Origin: Burkholderiales bacterium Ga0077543
GTDB lineage: Bacteria; Pseudomonadota; Gammaproteobacteria; Burkholderiales; Burkholderiaceae_C
Reading direction: 5' to 3'
Assembly: GCA_001464055.1 (NCBI GenBank)
Contig: LNET01000026.1
Location: forward strand, 42,245-106,244
DNA length: 64,000 nucleotides
Numbering within the stretch: the first letter of the stretch is position 1; each line of letters starts with the position of its first letter. The position numbers and the translations under genes were made by a program. Shown here in pieces: positions 17,161 through 27,917 of this stretch. The notes under the pieces were generated by a model that made no database searches, was not told the DNA's origin, and was given only the letters and a program-made list of their open reading frames with translations.

Positions 17161-18114
17161 ATGCTGGCTTACCTGTTGCAGCGTGTGCTTTACACGCTGC
17201 CCATCATGGCCGGCGTTGCGCTGGTTTGTTTTGCCCTGGTGCACCTGGCACCGGGCGACCCGCTGTTCGCCATCCTGCCGCCCGACGCCAGCGAAGAACT
17301 GCAAAACCAGCTGCGCACGCTCTACGGCTTCGACCGCAGCCTGCCAGAGCAGTTCTTCAGCTGGGTCTGGCGCGCGCTGCAGGGCGACCTGGGCACCAGC
17401 ATTGCCAGCAACCGCCCTGTCACCACCGAGGTGATGACGGCGGTGGTGAACACGCTGCGGCTGGCCGTGGTGGCCACCCTGATCGGCTTCTTCTTCGGCT
17501 GCCTGTTCGGCTTCGTGGCCGGCTACTTCCGCAACAGCTGGGTCGACCGCGGCGCCTCGATGCTGAGCGTGCTGGGCGTGAGCGTGCCGCACTACTGGCT
17601 GGGCATGGTGCTGGTCATCGTGTTCGCGGCACAGCTCAACTGGCTGCCGGCCACTGGCGCCGGCCCCGGTGGCAGCGACAACTGGGTCTGGAACTGGGAA
17701 CACGTCAAGCACCTGCTGCTGCCGGCCATCACGATGAGCGTCATCCCCATGGGCATCGTGGCACGCACGGTGCGGGCGCTGGTGGCCGAGATCCTGGCCC
17801 AGGAATTCGTGGTCGGCCTGCGGGCCAAGGGCCTGACGCACTTCGGCGTGTTTCGCCACGTCGTCAAGAACGCCGCGCCCACGGCGCTGGCCGTCATGGG
17901 CCTGCAGCTGGGCTATCTGCTCGGCGGCAGCATCCTCATCGAGACCGTGTTCGCCTGGCCGGGCACCGGCTTCCTGCTCAACAGCGCCATCTTCCAGCGC
18001 GACCTGCCGCTGCTGCAGGGCACCATCCTCGTGCTGGCCATGTTCTTCGTGGTGTTGAACGTGGTGGTGGACATCATCCAGTCGCTGCTCGACCCCCGCA
18101 TTGCCCGGAGCTGA
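17161..18114 (+). CDS. ABC transporter permease, DppB/OppB type
   Basis: 317-residue inner-membrane permease with six predicted helices. The N-terminus LQRVLYTLPIMAGVALVCFALVHLAPGDPL and the loop VVGLRAKGLTHFGVFRHVVKNAAP (EAA motif that docks the ATPase) are typical of the DppB family. AGGA lies ten bases before the ATG. It is 24 bp after the binding-protein gene and 4 bp before the second permease, so all are co-transcribed. Confidence 0.94.
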   Translation: MLAYLLQRVLYTLPIMAGVALVCFALVHLAPGDPLFAILPPDASEELQNQLRTLYGFDRSLPEQFFSWVWRALQGDLGTSIASNRPVTTEVMTAVVNTLRLAVVATLIGFFFGCLFGFVAGYFRNSWVDRGASMLSVLGVSVPHYWLGMVLVIVFAAQLNWLPATGAGPGGSDNWVWNWEHVKHLLLPAITMSVIPMGIVARTVRALVAEILAQEFVVGLRAKGLTHFGVFRHVVKNAAPTALAVMGLQLGYLLGGSILIETVFAWPGTGFLLNSAIFQRDLPLLQGTILVLAMFFVVLNVVVDIIQSLLDPRIARS

Positions 18115-18118
18115 CGGC

Positions 18119-18983
18119 ATGAACACCACCACCGCCTCCGCGGCCCTGCCGTCTGCCGCCCCCGCCGAGCGTTCACGCGGCTACTGGGGCAACGTGGGTG
18201 CGCGCGTCGTGCGCGACCCGGTGTTCTGGGTCGCCGCTTCCATCGTGCTGGCGCTGCTGGCGATGGCGCTGTTCGGCCCCTGGATTGCCCCGGCCGACCC
18301 GCAGACCAGCAGCATGCTGGCGCGTTTGAAACCCATCGGCACCGAGGGCCACCCGCTGGGCACCGACGAACTCGGCCGCGACATGCTCAGCCGGCTCATC
18401 GTCGGCGCCCGCCTCAGTCTCTTCATGGGCATCACGCCGGTGATCCTGGCCTTCTTCATCGGCTCGGCCATCGGCGTGCTGGCCGGCTATGCGGGGGGCT
18501 TCACCAACACCGCGATCATGCGCACGGTCGACGTGTTCTACGCCTTTCCGAGCGTGCTGCTGGCCATCGCGTTGAGCGGCGCCTTGGGTGCAGGCATCGG
18601 CAACGCGCTGCTGTCGCTGACCATCGTGTTCATCCCGCCGATTGCCCGCGTGGCCGAAAGCGTGACGACCCAGGTGCGCAACCGCGACTATGTCGAGGCC
18701 GCCCGCGCCAGCGGCGCCAACGCCTTCACCATCGTGCGCGTGCACGTGCTGGGCAACGTGCTCGGGCCCATCTTCGTCTACGCCACCAGCCTCATCGCTG
18801 TCAGCATGATCCTGGCCAGCGGCCTGAGCTTCCTGGGCCTGGGCGTGAGGCCGCCCGAGCCCGAATGGGGCCTGATGCTGAACACGCTGCGCACGCTGCA
18901 CTGCCGGGCGTGATGATCTTCATCACCTCCATCGCCTTCAACCTGCTGAGCGATTCGCTCCGCGCTGCCATGGACAACAAGTG

Positions 18984-18984
<1 letters not shown>
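18119..18984 (+). pseudogene. ABC transporter permease, DppC/OppC type, with internal deletion and frameshift near the 3' end
   Basis: The frame from ATG 18119 encodes a DppC-type permease (PLGTDELGRDMLSRLIVGAR, then the EAA loop YVEAARASGANAFTIVRVHV) up to EWGLMLNTLR at about 18893, then hits TGA at 18911-18913. The missing family C-terminus is found in another frame: ALPGVMIFITSIAFNLLSDS onwards, ending at TGA 18982-18984. About 25 nt appear lost between NTLR and ALPG, judged from related permeases, which explains the shift. The 3' frame overlaps the next start codon as TGATG, the coupling seen elsewhere in this operon, so the 18984 stop is the original one. The truncated product lacks the last transmembrane helix. 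It could be a real mutation or an assembly error. Confidence 0.82.
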
Positions 18985-20017
<1,033 letters not shown>

Positions 20018-20021
<4 letters not shown>

Positions 20022-21040
20022 ACGCGGCCGTGCAAGCGCCACTGCTGGTGGACATGAGCGATCTCAGCGTCGCCTTCACCGGCGGCCGCTCGCCGGTGCG
20101 GGCAGTGAACGGCGTCAGCCTGCAGGTTCGGCGTGGCGAGACCGTGGCGCTGATCGGCGAAAGCGGCTCCGGCAAGAGCGTCACGCTGCGCACCATGCTG
20201 ATGTTGCACGCCGCGCGGCGCACGCAGCTCGGCGGCAGGCTCGTCGTCGCCGGGCGCGACGTGCTGGGCATGAAGGACCGCGAACTGGCCGACTACCGGG
20301 GCAAGGTCGCGAGCATGATCTTCCAGGAACCCCTGCTGGCGCTGGACCCGGTCTACACCGTGGGTGCGCAGATCGTCGAGAGCATCCGCCGCCACGAGAG
20401 CGTGTCGGCGGCCGAGGCCCATGCCCGCGCGCTCAAGCTCTTCGAGCGGGTGCGCATTCCCAGCCCCGAACGGCGCCTGGCGGCCTACCCGCACGAAATG
20501 AGCGGCGGCATGCGCCAGCGCGCGATGATCGCGCTGGCCCTGGCCTGCAACCCGCAGCTGCTGTTGGCCGACGAGCCCACCACCGCGCTCGACGCCACGG
20601 TGCAGATCCAGGTGCTGATCCTGCTGCGCGAGCTGCAGCAGGAACTGGGCCTGTCGATCGTCTTCGTCACCCACGACATCGGCGCGGCGCTGGAAGTGGC
20701 AGACCGCATCGCCGTGATGTATGCCGGGCGCATCGTCGAAGAAGGCACGGCGCGCGAGCTCATCCGCGCACCGCGCCACCCCTACACGCTGGCGCTGCTG
20801 CGCAGCCGCGCACACGGCGCGATGGACAAGGGCCAGCGGCTCGTGACCATCGCCGGTTCGCCGCCCGACCTGAGCAAGCTGCCCCCGGGCTGCGCCTTCG
20901 CCGAGCGCTGCCCCTGGGCCGACCCAAGCTGCCGCACGCAGCAGCCGCCGGCCGTGGAGATTGCACCCGGACACCGCGCGCGCTGCCTGCACACCGCACT
21001 CACCCAGGCCGCTGCGGCCGAAACACAAGCCTCCGCATGA
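20018..21040 (+). CDS. ABC transporter ATP-binding protein, DppD/OppD type
   Basis: 340-residue second ATPase of the importer. Walker [13 protein letters not shown], signature [19 protein letters not shown], Walker [20 protein letters not shown]-loop [14 protein letters not shown], and the C-terminal extension [15 protein letters not shown]. It overlaps the preceding gene by the four bases ATGA, and the following amidase gene overlaps it in the same way. Confidence 0.95.
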
Positions 21041-22224
21041 TCGACGACCGCCACGCCCACGCCTTCGTTCCCTACCCCGACGCACCCGTGCCGCACGCGG
21101 CATCGGGCGTGCTTTCCGGCCTGGACTTCGCAGCCAAGGACCTGTTCGACGTGGCGGGTTACCCCACCGGTGGCGGGAACCCCATCGTGCTGGCGCTCAG
21201 CGGCATCAAGTCGCGCACGGCGCCCACGGTGCAGCGCCTGCTGGATGCCGGCGCGCGCTTCGTGGGCAAGACGGTCACCGACGAACTGGCCTTCAGCATG
21301 AACGGCCAGAACGCGCACTTCGGCGCGCCCGTCAACGGCGCGGCGCCCGACCGCATCAGCGGCGGTTCTTCCTCGGGTTCGGCTTCGGCGGTGTCAAACG
21401 GCCTGTGCCACCTGGCGCTGGGCACCGACACTGGCGGCAGCGTGCGCGCACCGGCCAGCCATTGCGGCCTGTATGGCCTGCGGCCGACCCATGCGCGGGT
21501 CAGCCTGCAAGGCGCGCTCGATCTGGCGCCCAGTTTCGACACCTGCGGCTGGTTCACGCGCGACATGGCCAGCTTCGCCCGCGTGGCCGATGTGCTGCTG
21601 GGCGCCGACGCGGTGCCGGCGCCGACGCGCTTGCTGTGGCCCAGCGACCTCTGGTCGCAGCTGGCCCCGGCCGCCGAGTCCAGCGCGCATGCAGCAGCGG
21701 AACAGGTGCAGGCCGTGCTCGGGCGCGCCACGCCGGTGAACGTGGTGCTCGATTCCTTCGACGCGATGTTCTGGCACTTCCGCTATCTGCAGGGCCGCGA
21801 AGCCTGGTTGACCGATGGCCCGCTGATCGAGCGTTATGCACCGCCGCTGGGCCCGGGCGTGGCCGAGCGCTTTGCCTTCAGCCGCGGCGTGAGCGACGCG
21901 CAGGTGGCCGATGCCACGGCTTTCCGGGAACGCTTTGCGGCCCACCTGGATGCGCTGCTGGGCAGCGACGGCGTGCTGCTGCTGCCGACCATGCCCGACA
22001 TCGCGCCGCTGCGCGCCGAACCCGAAAGCGGGCTCGAGGACTACCGCAACCGCGCCATCCGGCTGCTGTGCGCGGCAGGGCTGGCGCGCACGCCGCAGTT
22101 GAGCCTGCCCCTGGCCGGCCGCGACGGCGCGCCCATGGGCCTGAGCCTGCTCGGCCCGCGCGGCAGCGACCGCGCGCTGGTGGCCCTGGCAGAACGGCTG
22201 GCCGGCGCCGGCCTGGGGCGCTAG
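21037..22224 (+). CDS. Amidase (amidase signature family)
   Basis: 395-residue serine amidase. The Ser-cisSer-Lys triad is visible: the Lys in LDFAAKDLFDVAG, the Gly/Ser-rich RISGGSSSGSASAVSNGLCH, and the nucleophile region LGTDTGGSVRAPAS. It lacks a signal peptide, so it acts on an imported amide in the cytosol. The length is shorter than the usual 450-500 because the N-terminal helices are reduced. ATG 21037 overlaps the ATPase stop (ATGA), tying the enzyme to the importer. Its stop shares the CTAG palindrome with the stop of the convergent allA gene. Confidence 0.9.
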   Translation: MIDDRHAHAFVPYPDAPVPHAASGVLSGLDFAAKDLFDVAGYPTGGGNPIVLALSGIKSRTAPTVQRLLDAGARFVGKTVTDELAFSMNGQNAHFGAPVNGAAPDRISGGSSSGSASAVSNGLCHLALGTDTGGSVRAPASHCGLYGLRPTHARVSLQGALDLAPSFDTCGWFTRDMASFARVADVLLGADAVPAPTRLLWPSDLWSQLAPAAESSAHAAAEQVQAVLGRATPVNVVLDSFDAMFWHFRYLQGREAWLTDGPLIERYAPPLGPGVAERFAFSRGVSDAQVADATAFRERFAAHLDALLGSDGVLLLPTMPDIAPLRAEPESGLEDYRNRAIRLLCAAGLARTPQLSLPLAGRDGAPMGLSLLGPRGSDRALVALAERLAGAGLGR

Positions 22225-22712
22225 AAGGTCAGTTCCAGCGGCTCGCCGAACGCGTGTTCGTCGCAATCAGGCGCGGCGGCCCGCCGTTCCAGCACCGCCC
22301 AGGGCCCGTCGTCCAGTGACAGCAGGCCGTGGTGCCAGGTGCCGGCCGCCAGGCGCAGGCCCTGCTGCCCGTCGCTGACGAAAGCCAGGCAGTCCTGCAC
22401 GCGCGGCGCAGCCAGGTTGGCCGGCGCCACCAGCAGCACACAGCGGCGCGCGCCACCCAGCGGCAGGAAGACCTGGTCAGACCAGCGATGCCTTTCCAGC
22501 CCCCGCGCCAGGAACGGAAATTGGCGCGCACGCGCCTCGTACACGGCCAGCACGGCCCTGCCGCCATCGCGCTGAAGGTCGAGCGCCGACACGGCTTCGT
22601 GGCGGCTGGAACTGCCGTCGTTGACGGCCGCGCCACCGGCTGCGGCCGCGATCACCGAGCCGTAGGGCGCGAAGGCCGCAGCGGTCAGCGGCTGGGGCTG
22701 CAGCCTGTTCAA
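22221..22712 (-). CDS. allA: Ureidoglycolate lyase
   Basis: 163-residue cupin-fold enzyme (E. coli AllA is 160) that splits ureidoglycolate into glyoxylate and urea. Visible features: N-terminal LQPQPLTAAAFAPYGSVI, then VLAVYEARARQFPF, MERH-like LERHRWSDQVFLPLGG, and the C-terminal AAGTWHHGLLSL with the WHH metal/active-site region. The start is a TTG at 22712, whose bases overlap the TGA of the upstream amidohydrolase (TTGA), indicating coupling. No better ATG exists in frame. Confidence 0.9.
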   Translation of the reverse strand: MNRLQPQPLTAAAFAPYGSVIAAAAGGAAVNDGSSSRHEAVSALDLQRDGGRAVLAVYEARARQFPFLARGLERHRWSDQVFLPLGGARRCVLLVAPANLAAPRVQDCLAFVSDGQQGLRLAAGTWHHGLLSLDDGPWAVLERRAAAPDCDEHAFGEPLELTF

Positions 22713-24007
22713 GGCGCGCGGCCGGCAGCTTGCAGCATCGCTTCCAGCAGCACCTGGCAGCCGGCGGCCAGGTGGGCAGGCTGCGCGTCTTCGACCTCGT
22801 TGTGCGAGATGCCGTCCTTGCAGGGCACGAAGATCATCGCGGCCGGCGCCGTGCGCGCCACGTAGACCGCGTCGTGGCCGGCGCCGCTGACGATGTCGCG
22901 GTGGCTGCAACCCAGCCGCGCTGCGGCCGCGCGCACCTGGCCCACGAGCGTGGCGTCGAAGGGCGCCGGCGGGAAATACACCACCGACTCCAGGCTGACC
23001 GCGACGCGGCCACCGGCCTGCACGGCCGCGATCGCTTCGCGCAGCGCCGCGTCCATGTGCTGCAGGCCGGTGTCGCTGGGGTGGCGGAAGTCGACCGTGA
23101 AGCTCACCCGCCCAGGGATGGTGTTGCGCGAATTCGGGAACACCTGCAGCCAGCCCACCGTGCCACGGGCATGCGGCGCCTGGGCGCGGGCGATGTCGTC
23201 CACGGCCTGCATCAGTGGCAGTGCGGCCTGCAGCGCGTCGCGCCGCAGTTCCATGGGCGTGGGCCCGGCATGGGCCTCCAGGCCGGTCACGACCACGTCG
23301 TACCAGCGCTGGCCGAGCGCGCCTGTGACCACGCCGATGACGTCGCCGCTGTCTTCGAGCACGGGGCCCTGTTCGATGTGGGCTTCGAAGTAGGCGCCGA
23401 AGCGCGGCGCGCCTTCGGCCACGGAGGCGGGTGCGGTGCCGGCATAGCCGATGGCAGCCAGCGCCGCCTGCACGCTCTGGCCATCCCGGTCGGTGGCAGC
23501 CAGCGCGTGGTCGAGCGTGAAGGCACCGGCATAGACGCCCGAGCCCATCATCACAGGCACGAAGCGCGAGCCTTCCTCGTTGGTCCAGACGCACAGTTCC
23601 AGCGGCGCCCGGGTGCGGATGCCGTGTTCGTCGAGCGTGCGCAACACCTCCAGCCCGGCCAGCACGCCGTAATTGCCGTCGAACTTGCCGCCGGTGGGCT
23701 GGGTGTCGATGTGGCTGCCGGTGGCCACGGCCGGCAGCCCGGGTTCTGTGCCTTCACGGCGCGCGAAGAGGTTGCCGATGGCGTCCACGCGCAGCGTGCA
23801 ACCGGCCTGCCGGATCCAGTGCACGAACAGGTCACGGGCCTGGCGGTCGAGTTCGCTCAGCGCCAGGCGGCAGACGCCGCCCTTGGCCGTGGCACCGATG
23901 CGCGCCAGCGCCATCAGGCTGGCCCACAGGCGGTCGGCGTCGATGCGGGGCATGGGCGGGGCCAGCGCGGCGGCGGCATCGGCGGCGATCGGGTCGGGGG
24001 CGTTCAT
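22709..24007 (-). CDS. M20-family amidohydrolase, allantoate amidohydrolase / N-carbamoyl-amino-acid hydrolase
   Basis: 432-residue di-metal hydrolase. Metal ligands and catalytic residues are visible: [40 protein letters not shown] and [10 protein letters not shown], with the dimerisation insert [12 protein letters not shown]. Allantoate amidohydrolases and L-carbamoylases share these; next to allA the allantoate role (giving ureidoglycolate or ureidoglycine) is most likely. ATG 24007 was chosen over an in-frame TTG at 24070 that would add a Thr/Pro/Ala-rich leader. It ends in a TTGA overlap with allA. Confidence 0.86.
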   Translation of the reverse strand: MNAPDPIAADAAAALAPPMPRIDADRLWASLMALARIGATAKGGVCRLALSELDRQARDLFVHWIRQAGCTLRVDAIGNLFARREGTEPGLPAVATGSHIDTQPTGGKFDGNYGVLAGLEVLRTLDEHGIRTRAPLELCVWTNEEGSRFVPVMMGSGVYAGAFTLDHALAATDRDGQSVQAALAAIGYAGTAPASVAEGAPRFGAYFEAHIEQGPVLEDSGDVIGVVTGALGQRWYDVVVTGLEAHAGPTPMELRRDALQAALPLMQAVDDIARAQAPHARGTVGWLQVFPNSRNTIPGRVSFTVDFRHPSDTGLQHMDAALREAIAAVQAGGRVAVSLESVVYFPPAPFDATLVGQVRAAAARLGCSHRDIVSGAGHDAVYVARTAPAAMIFVPCKDGISHNEVEDAQPAHLAAGCQVLLEAMLQAAGRAP

Positions 24008-24413
24008 GGCAGGCGGACTCGCGGCTGGGGTGGCGGTTCGGGACGCGGGCGTCGGTGTTTGCGTCGACAAGGGCGGAGGGCGAAGGGCGAAGGAAGAAGG
24101 GCAAGGGCCGAATCATCGCCCAGGCGGGACAGTTGCCTGGGCTGAGCGAACCCAGGGCTCGCCCCGAAAGCTGCGACAGCCCACGGGTTCCGGCGGCAAC
24201 TTCACTCCGCTTCGTCGACCCTGCGGCCCGGGACGCCACGGCTGGAAACACGTGAACTGCGTCATGGTCTCGAGTGTTTTCATCATATTTGCGCGATCAA
24301 GCAAGACTATCGGGCTTCCAGTCGATATCAATGATACTTTCTCCCATCGAGCGTCGCTTTTTCTATCAATAACTATGGCGTCCTCGCTCCCAACCCTGTC
24401 TAAAGTGCCTTCC
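24008..24413. other. 406-bp intergenic region between divergent genes
   Basis: The left part contains a purine-rich stretch (about 24069-24106, repeats of GGGCGA/GAAGG), with no coding signature. The right part, about 24240-24380, is clearly less GC-rich than the rest of the window and is the likely promoter region of the chemoreceptor gene. I could not fix a clean sigma-70 or sigma-28 promoter there. No small gene is supported. Confidence 0.5.
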
Positions 24414-26012
24414 ATGAAGCTCATCTCCCATGCCACCGTGGCCACCCGGCTCTATCTGGGCTTCGGCCTGATGCTGGTGCTGCTGGCTGCAGTGGCCGTC
24501 ACGGCCATGGTCAAGGTGCAGACCATCAACAGCGCGCTGCGCGCCAACAGTGAACAGAATGCGGTGATTCAGCGCCACGCCATCAATTTCCGCGGTTCTG
24601 CGCACGACCGCGCCATCGCCATCCGCGACGTCGTGCTGGCCGCCACGCCAGAAGCGCGGCAGCGCGAACTGACGGCCATCGAGGAACTGGCCGCCTTCTA
24701 TGCCAGGTCGGCAGGGCCGCTGGAACAGCTCATCGGCGCGCCCGGCGCCGCACCTGAACTGGCCGTGCTGTATGCCGGCATCAAGGACATCGAAGCCCGC
24801 GCCGTGGCCACCACCCAGCGTGTCGCCAAACTCGTCGCCGATGGCGACTCCGCGGCGGCGCAGGAACAACTGTGGACCCAGGCCAAGCCCGACTCCGTGA
24901 AGTGGCTGGCGGCGGTGAACAAGCTCATCGACTTCGAGGAAGCGCGCATCCAGGCCGCCAACAAGCAGGCACTGGACGAAGCTGGCGGCTTCCTGGGCGT
25001 GATGCTCACCGCGCTGGCTCTGGCGCTGGTGGCAGCAGGCCTGCTGGCCTGGCTGATTTCGCGCAGCGTGCTCGGCCAGCTGGGCGCCGAGCCCCAGGCC
25101 CTGGGCCAGGCGGCGCAGCGCGTGGCCGAAGGCGACCTGAGCCCCGTACCGGGTGCTGCCACGGCACCTTCCGGCAGCGTGCTGGCCTCGCTGGGCACCA
25201 TGCAGCAGAGCCTGGCACGCCTGGTGGGCGCGGTGCGCGGCGCATCGGACTCCATCGCCACGGGCTCCAGCGAAATTGCCAGTGGCAACACCGATCTGAG
25301 CCAGCGCACCGAAGTCCAGGCCGGTCACCTGCAGCAGACCGCCTCGGCAATGGAAGAGCTGTCGCAGACGGTGCAGGCCAATGCCGACACCGCGGCTCAA
25401 GCCAATCGCATGGCCGGCAGCGCCTCGGCTGAAGCAGAGAAAGGCGGCACGATGGTCAGCCGGGTCGTCGAGACCATGGACGACATCGCCCAGTCCTCAC
25501 GCAAGATCTCCGACATCATCGGCACCATCGACGGCATCGCCTTCCAGACCAACATCCTGGCGCTGAATGCGGCGGTCGAAGCCGCCCGCGCCGGCGAACA
25601 GGGCCGCGGCTTCGCGGTGGTGGCGTCGGAAGTGCGCAGCCTGGCGCAGCGCTCGGCCACTGCAGCACGCGAGATCAAGTCGCTCATCGGCACCAGCGCC
25701 GAGAAGGTGGAAAACGGCACCCGCCTCGTGGCCGACGCCGGCAAGACCATGAACAGCATCGTGGCCCAGGTGCGCGACGTCAGCGACCTCATCGGCCGTA
25801 TTTCCAGCGCCACGCGGGAACAGACCCAGGGCATCGGCCAGGTCGGCGAAGCCGTCAACGAACTCGACCGCACCACCCAGCAGAACGCCGCCCTGGTGGA
25901 ACAGAGCGCCGCCGCCGCCGGCAGCCTGAGCGAACAGGCGCGCAAGCTGGCCGAGACCGTGCGTGTGTTCAAGCTGGCCGATCAGGCCCACCCGGCTGCG
26001 GCGCGCGCCTAG
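24414..26012 (+). CDS. Methyl-accepting chemotaxis protein
   Basis: 532-residue transmembrane chemoreceptor. Layout: TM1 at about residues 12-34, a periplasmic four-helix-type sensor domain of about 155 residues, TM2 ([20 protein letters not shown]), a HAMP domain, then the cytoplasmic coiled coil with the highly conserved hairpin tip [27 protein letters not shown]. The C-terminus has no NWETF-like CheR/CheB tether. ATG 24414 begins [17 protein letters not shown]; an in-frame ATG at 24375 is possible. Single gene; its ligand is unknown, although nearby ureide uptake genes make an amide or amino compound conceivable. Confidence 0.94.
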   Translation: MKLISHATVATRLYLGFGLMLVLLAAVAVTAMVKVQTINSALRANSEQNAVIQRHAINFRGSAHDRAIAIRDVVLAATPEARQRELTAIEELAAFYARSAGPLEQLIGAPGAAPELAVLYAGIKDIEARAVATTQRVAKLVADGDSAAAQEQLWTQAKPDSVKWLAAVNKLIDFEEARIQAANKQALDEAGGFLGVMLTALALALVAAGLLAWLISRSVLGQLGAEPQALGQAAQRVAEGDLSPVPGAATAPSGSVLASLGTMQQSLARLVGAVRGASDSIATGSSEIASGNTDLSQRTEVQAGHLQQTASAMEELSQTVQANADTAAQANRMAGSASAEAEKGGTMVSRVVETMDDIAQSSRKISDIIGTIDGIAFQTNILALNAAVEAARAGEQGRGFAVVASEVRSLAQRSATAAREIKSLIGTSAEKVENGTRLVADAGKTMNSIVAQVRDVSDLIGRISSATREQTQGIGQVGEAVNELDRTTQQNAALVEQSAAAAGSLSEQARKLAETVRVFKLADQAHPAAARA

Positions 26013-26026
26013 TCGACTTGCCGGAA

Positions 26027-26046
26027 GCCGGCCTGGCCAGGCCGGC
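26027..26046. other. Perfect 20-bp palindrome after the chemoreceptor gene
   Basis: GCCGGCCTGGCCAGGCCGGC is its own reverse complement, 15 bp after the stop codon. No T-run follows. It may act as an mRNA-stabilising or transcription-slowing hairpin. Confidence 0.55.
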
Positions 26047-26144
26047 GGCCCCGCAAGGACACGCCGGGAACGGCTTCGTCGAGTGCAAGTGCGGGGGGCG
26101 GCCAGCTTACCCTGAGCCGCGATTTCGCAGCAGCCGGTTTCGAC

Positions 26145-26160
26145 CTGTCGCGACCTTGTC
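26145..26160 (+). promoter_or_regulatory. Possible degenerate Pho-box half-sites
   Basis: CTGTC (26145-26149) and TTGTC (26156-26160) are spaced 11 bp apart, as the CTGTC repeats of PhoB boxes are, and lie 52-67 bp upstream of a PhoD-type phosphatase gene. The A/T spacer usually seen is missing here, so the match is weak. Confidence 0.3.
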
Positions 26161-26176
26161 AAAGTGCCTGCCGACA

Positions 26177-26201
26177 CTCGTCGACATTCATCCACGACGA
26201 G
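26177..26201 (+). promoter_or_regulatory. Leader hairpin overlapping the phosphatase ribosome site
   Basis: CTCGTCG and CGACGAG form a perfect 7-bp stem with an 11-nt loop; the right arm runs into the GAGGA Shine-Dalgarno sequence (26199-26203), 8 bases before ATG 26212. The fold would partly hide the ribosome site. Regulatory use is inferred. Confidence 0.35.
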
Positions 26202-26211
26202 GACACACGAC

Positions 26212-27897
26212 ATGGGCCGCCCCAAGACCATCCAATACAGGCCCGTCGGCACCAGCCGACGCGGCTTCTTCCAACGTTCCGGCGGAGCCGCGCTGGCGCT
26301 CGCTGCAGCACCAGCCATGGCGCTGCAGAAGGAAATCCGCGGCGAGAGCGTGTTCCAGCACGGCGTGGCCAGCGGCGATCCGCTGGCCCAGCGCGTGATG
26401 CTGTGGACACGGGTGACGACCGGGCAGCGCGGCGCCGTGAACGTGGCCTACGCCATCGCCACCGACCCCGCCATGACGCAGATCGTGCAGCAGGGCCGGA
26501 CCAAGACCAACCCCGACCGCGACTTCACTGTCAAGGTCGACGCCGCCGGCCTGCAACCCGGCACCACCTACTACTACCGCTTCACGGCGCTGGGGCAGGA
26601 CTCGCCCATCGGCCGCACCCGCACCCTGCCCGTGGGCCCCACCGCACGCCTGCGCCTGGCCGTGGTCAGCTGCTCGAACCACGCGGCGGGCTACTTCAAC
26701 GCCTACCGCCGCATTGCCGAGCGCGCCGACATCGACGCCGTCATCCACCTCGGCGACTACCTGTACGAGTACGGCCCCAATGTCTACGGCAGCCTGCGCA
26801 CGCCCGAGCCGCCGAACGAGATGGTCACGCTGTCGGACTACCGCCTGCGCCACGCCCAGTACAAGCGCGACGCCGACTCCATCGAGATGCACCGCCAGCA
26901 CCCGCTGATCGCGATCTGGGACGACCACGAGATCACCAACGACGCCTGGCGCGACGGCGCCGAGAACCACACGCCCGGCACCGGCGAGGGCGGCGAAGGC
27001 GACTGGAACCAACGCGTCAACACCGGCTTGCAGGCCTACTACGAATGGATGCCGGTGCGCATTCCCGACGTCACCAAACGCCGCGAGAACCAGCGCGCCT
27101 TCCGCTTCGGCGACCTGATGGAACTGGTGATGCTGGAGCAGCGCCTGTCGGCACGCAGCGAGCAGCTGCCCGCCACGGTGCCCACGCCTTTCGGCAACGG
27201 CTTCGTGCAGACCGGTGCCTTCGCCGACCCCAGCCGCACCCTGCTGGGCCCCACGCAGGAAGCCTGGCTGGCCGATCGCCTGCGCACCACGCCTTCGCGC
27301 TGGAAGCTGCTGGGTCAGGGCGTGATGTTCGCGCAGCTGAAGCTGCAGGGCGCACCGCTGGCGCAAGGCGGTGGCGTGTTCCTGAACAGCGACCAATGGG
27401 ACGGCTACCAACCGGCCCGCGACCGGGTCTACGACATCTTCAAGGGCACGGCCGAGCACCCCCCGGTGCCGAACTGCGTGGTGCTGACTGGCGACATCCA
27501 CAGCAGCTGGGCCGCCGACCTGAGCCAGGACCCGAACAACCCGAGCACGGCCGGTGGCGGCTACAACCCGGCCACGGGCGAAGGCTCGCGCGCGGTGGAA
27601 TTCGTCGGCACCTCGGTCTCGTCGCCAGGCTTCAACGACCCCAACGGCAACACTGCCGCACTGTTGCGCAGCATCAACCCGCACTTCAAGTACATCAATG
27701 GCAACCAGCGCGGCTACATGCTGGTGGACGTGACACCGCAGCGCGTGGTGAGCGAGTGGTGGTTCGTCGACACGGTGCAGACCATCAGCAACGTGCAGAC
27801 CTTCGGCACGGCCTTCGAAGTGCAGACCGGCACCAACCGCCTGCAGCCTTCGGCCCAGACCACGGCGCCGGCCAACCCGCCGGCACTGGCCCCTTGA
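26212..27897 (+). CDS. phoD: PhoD-family alkaline phosphatase/phosphodiesterase
   Basis: 561-residue metallophosphatase exported folded by the Tat system: SRRGFFQRSGGAALALAAAP is a twin-arginine signal. Domain order is an N-terminal fibronectin-like PhoD_N region (GVASGDPLAQRVMLWTRVT) and then the catalytic domain with VIHLGDYLYEYG, IAIWDDHEITNDAW and LTGDIHSSWA, which carry the Fe/Ca-binding Asp, Asn and His residues. PhoD enzymes release phosphate from mono- and diesters at the cell surface. A PEP-CTERM gene follows 20 bp downstream, possibly co-transcribed. Confidence 0.93.
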   Translation: MGRPKTIQYRPVGTSRRGFFQRSGGAALALAAAPAMALQKEIRGESVFQHGVASGDPLAQRVMLWTRVTTGQRGAVNVAYAIATDPAMTQIVQQGRTKTNPDRDFTVKVDAAGLQPGTTYYYRFTALGQDSPIGRTRTLPVGPTARLRLAVVSCSNHAAGYFNAYRRIAERADIDAVIHLGDYLYEYGPNVYGSLRTPEPPNEMVTLSDYRLRHAQYKRDADSIEMHRQHPLIAIWDDHEITNDAWRDGAENHTPGTGEGGEGDWNQRVNTGLQAYYEWMPVRIPDVTKRRENQRAFRFGDLMELVMLEQRLSARSEQLPATVPTPFGNGFVQTGAFADPSRTLLGPTQEAWLADRLRTTPSRWKLLGQGVMFAQLKLQGAPLAQGGGVFLNSDQWDGYQPARDRVYDIFKGTAEHPPVPNCVVLTGDIHSSWAADLSQDPNNPSTAGGGYNPATGEGSRAVEFVGTSVSSPGFNDPNGNTAALLRSINPHFKYINGNQRGYMLVDVTPQRVVSEWWFVDTVQTISNVQTFGTAFEVQTGTNRLQPSAQTTAPANPPALAP

Positions 27898-27917
27898 AGC
27901 CCACTGGAGCGACCCCC

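Noticed and set aside
24069..24106. Purine-rich GGGCGA/GAAGG tract as a possible CRISPR or tandem repeat
   Set aside because: Repeats are short and irregular, with no spacers; treated as low-complexity sequence.
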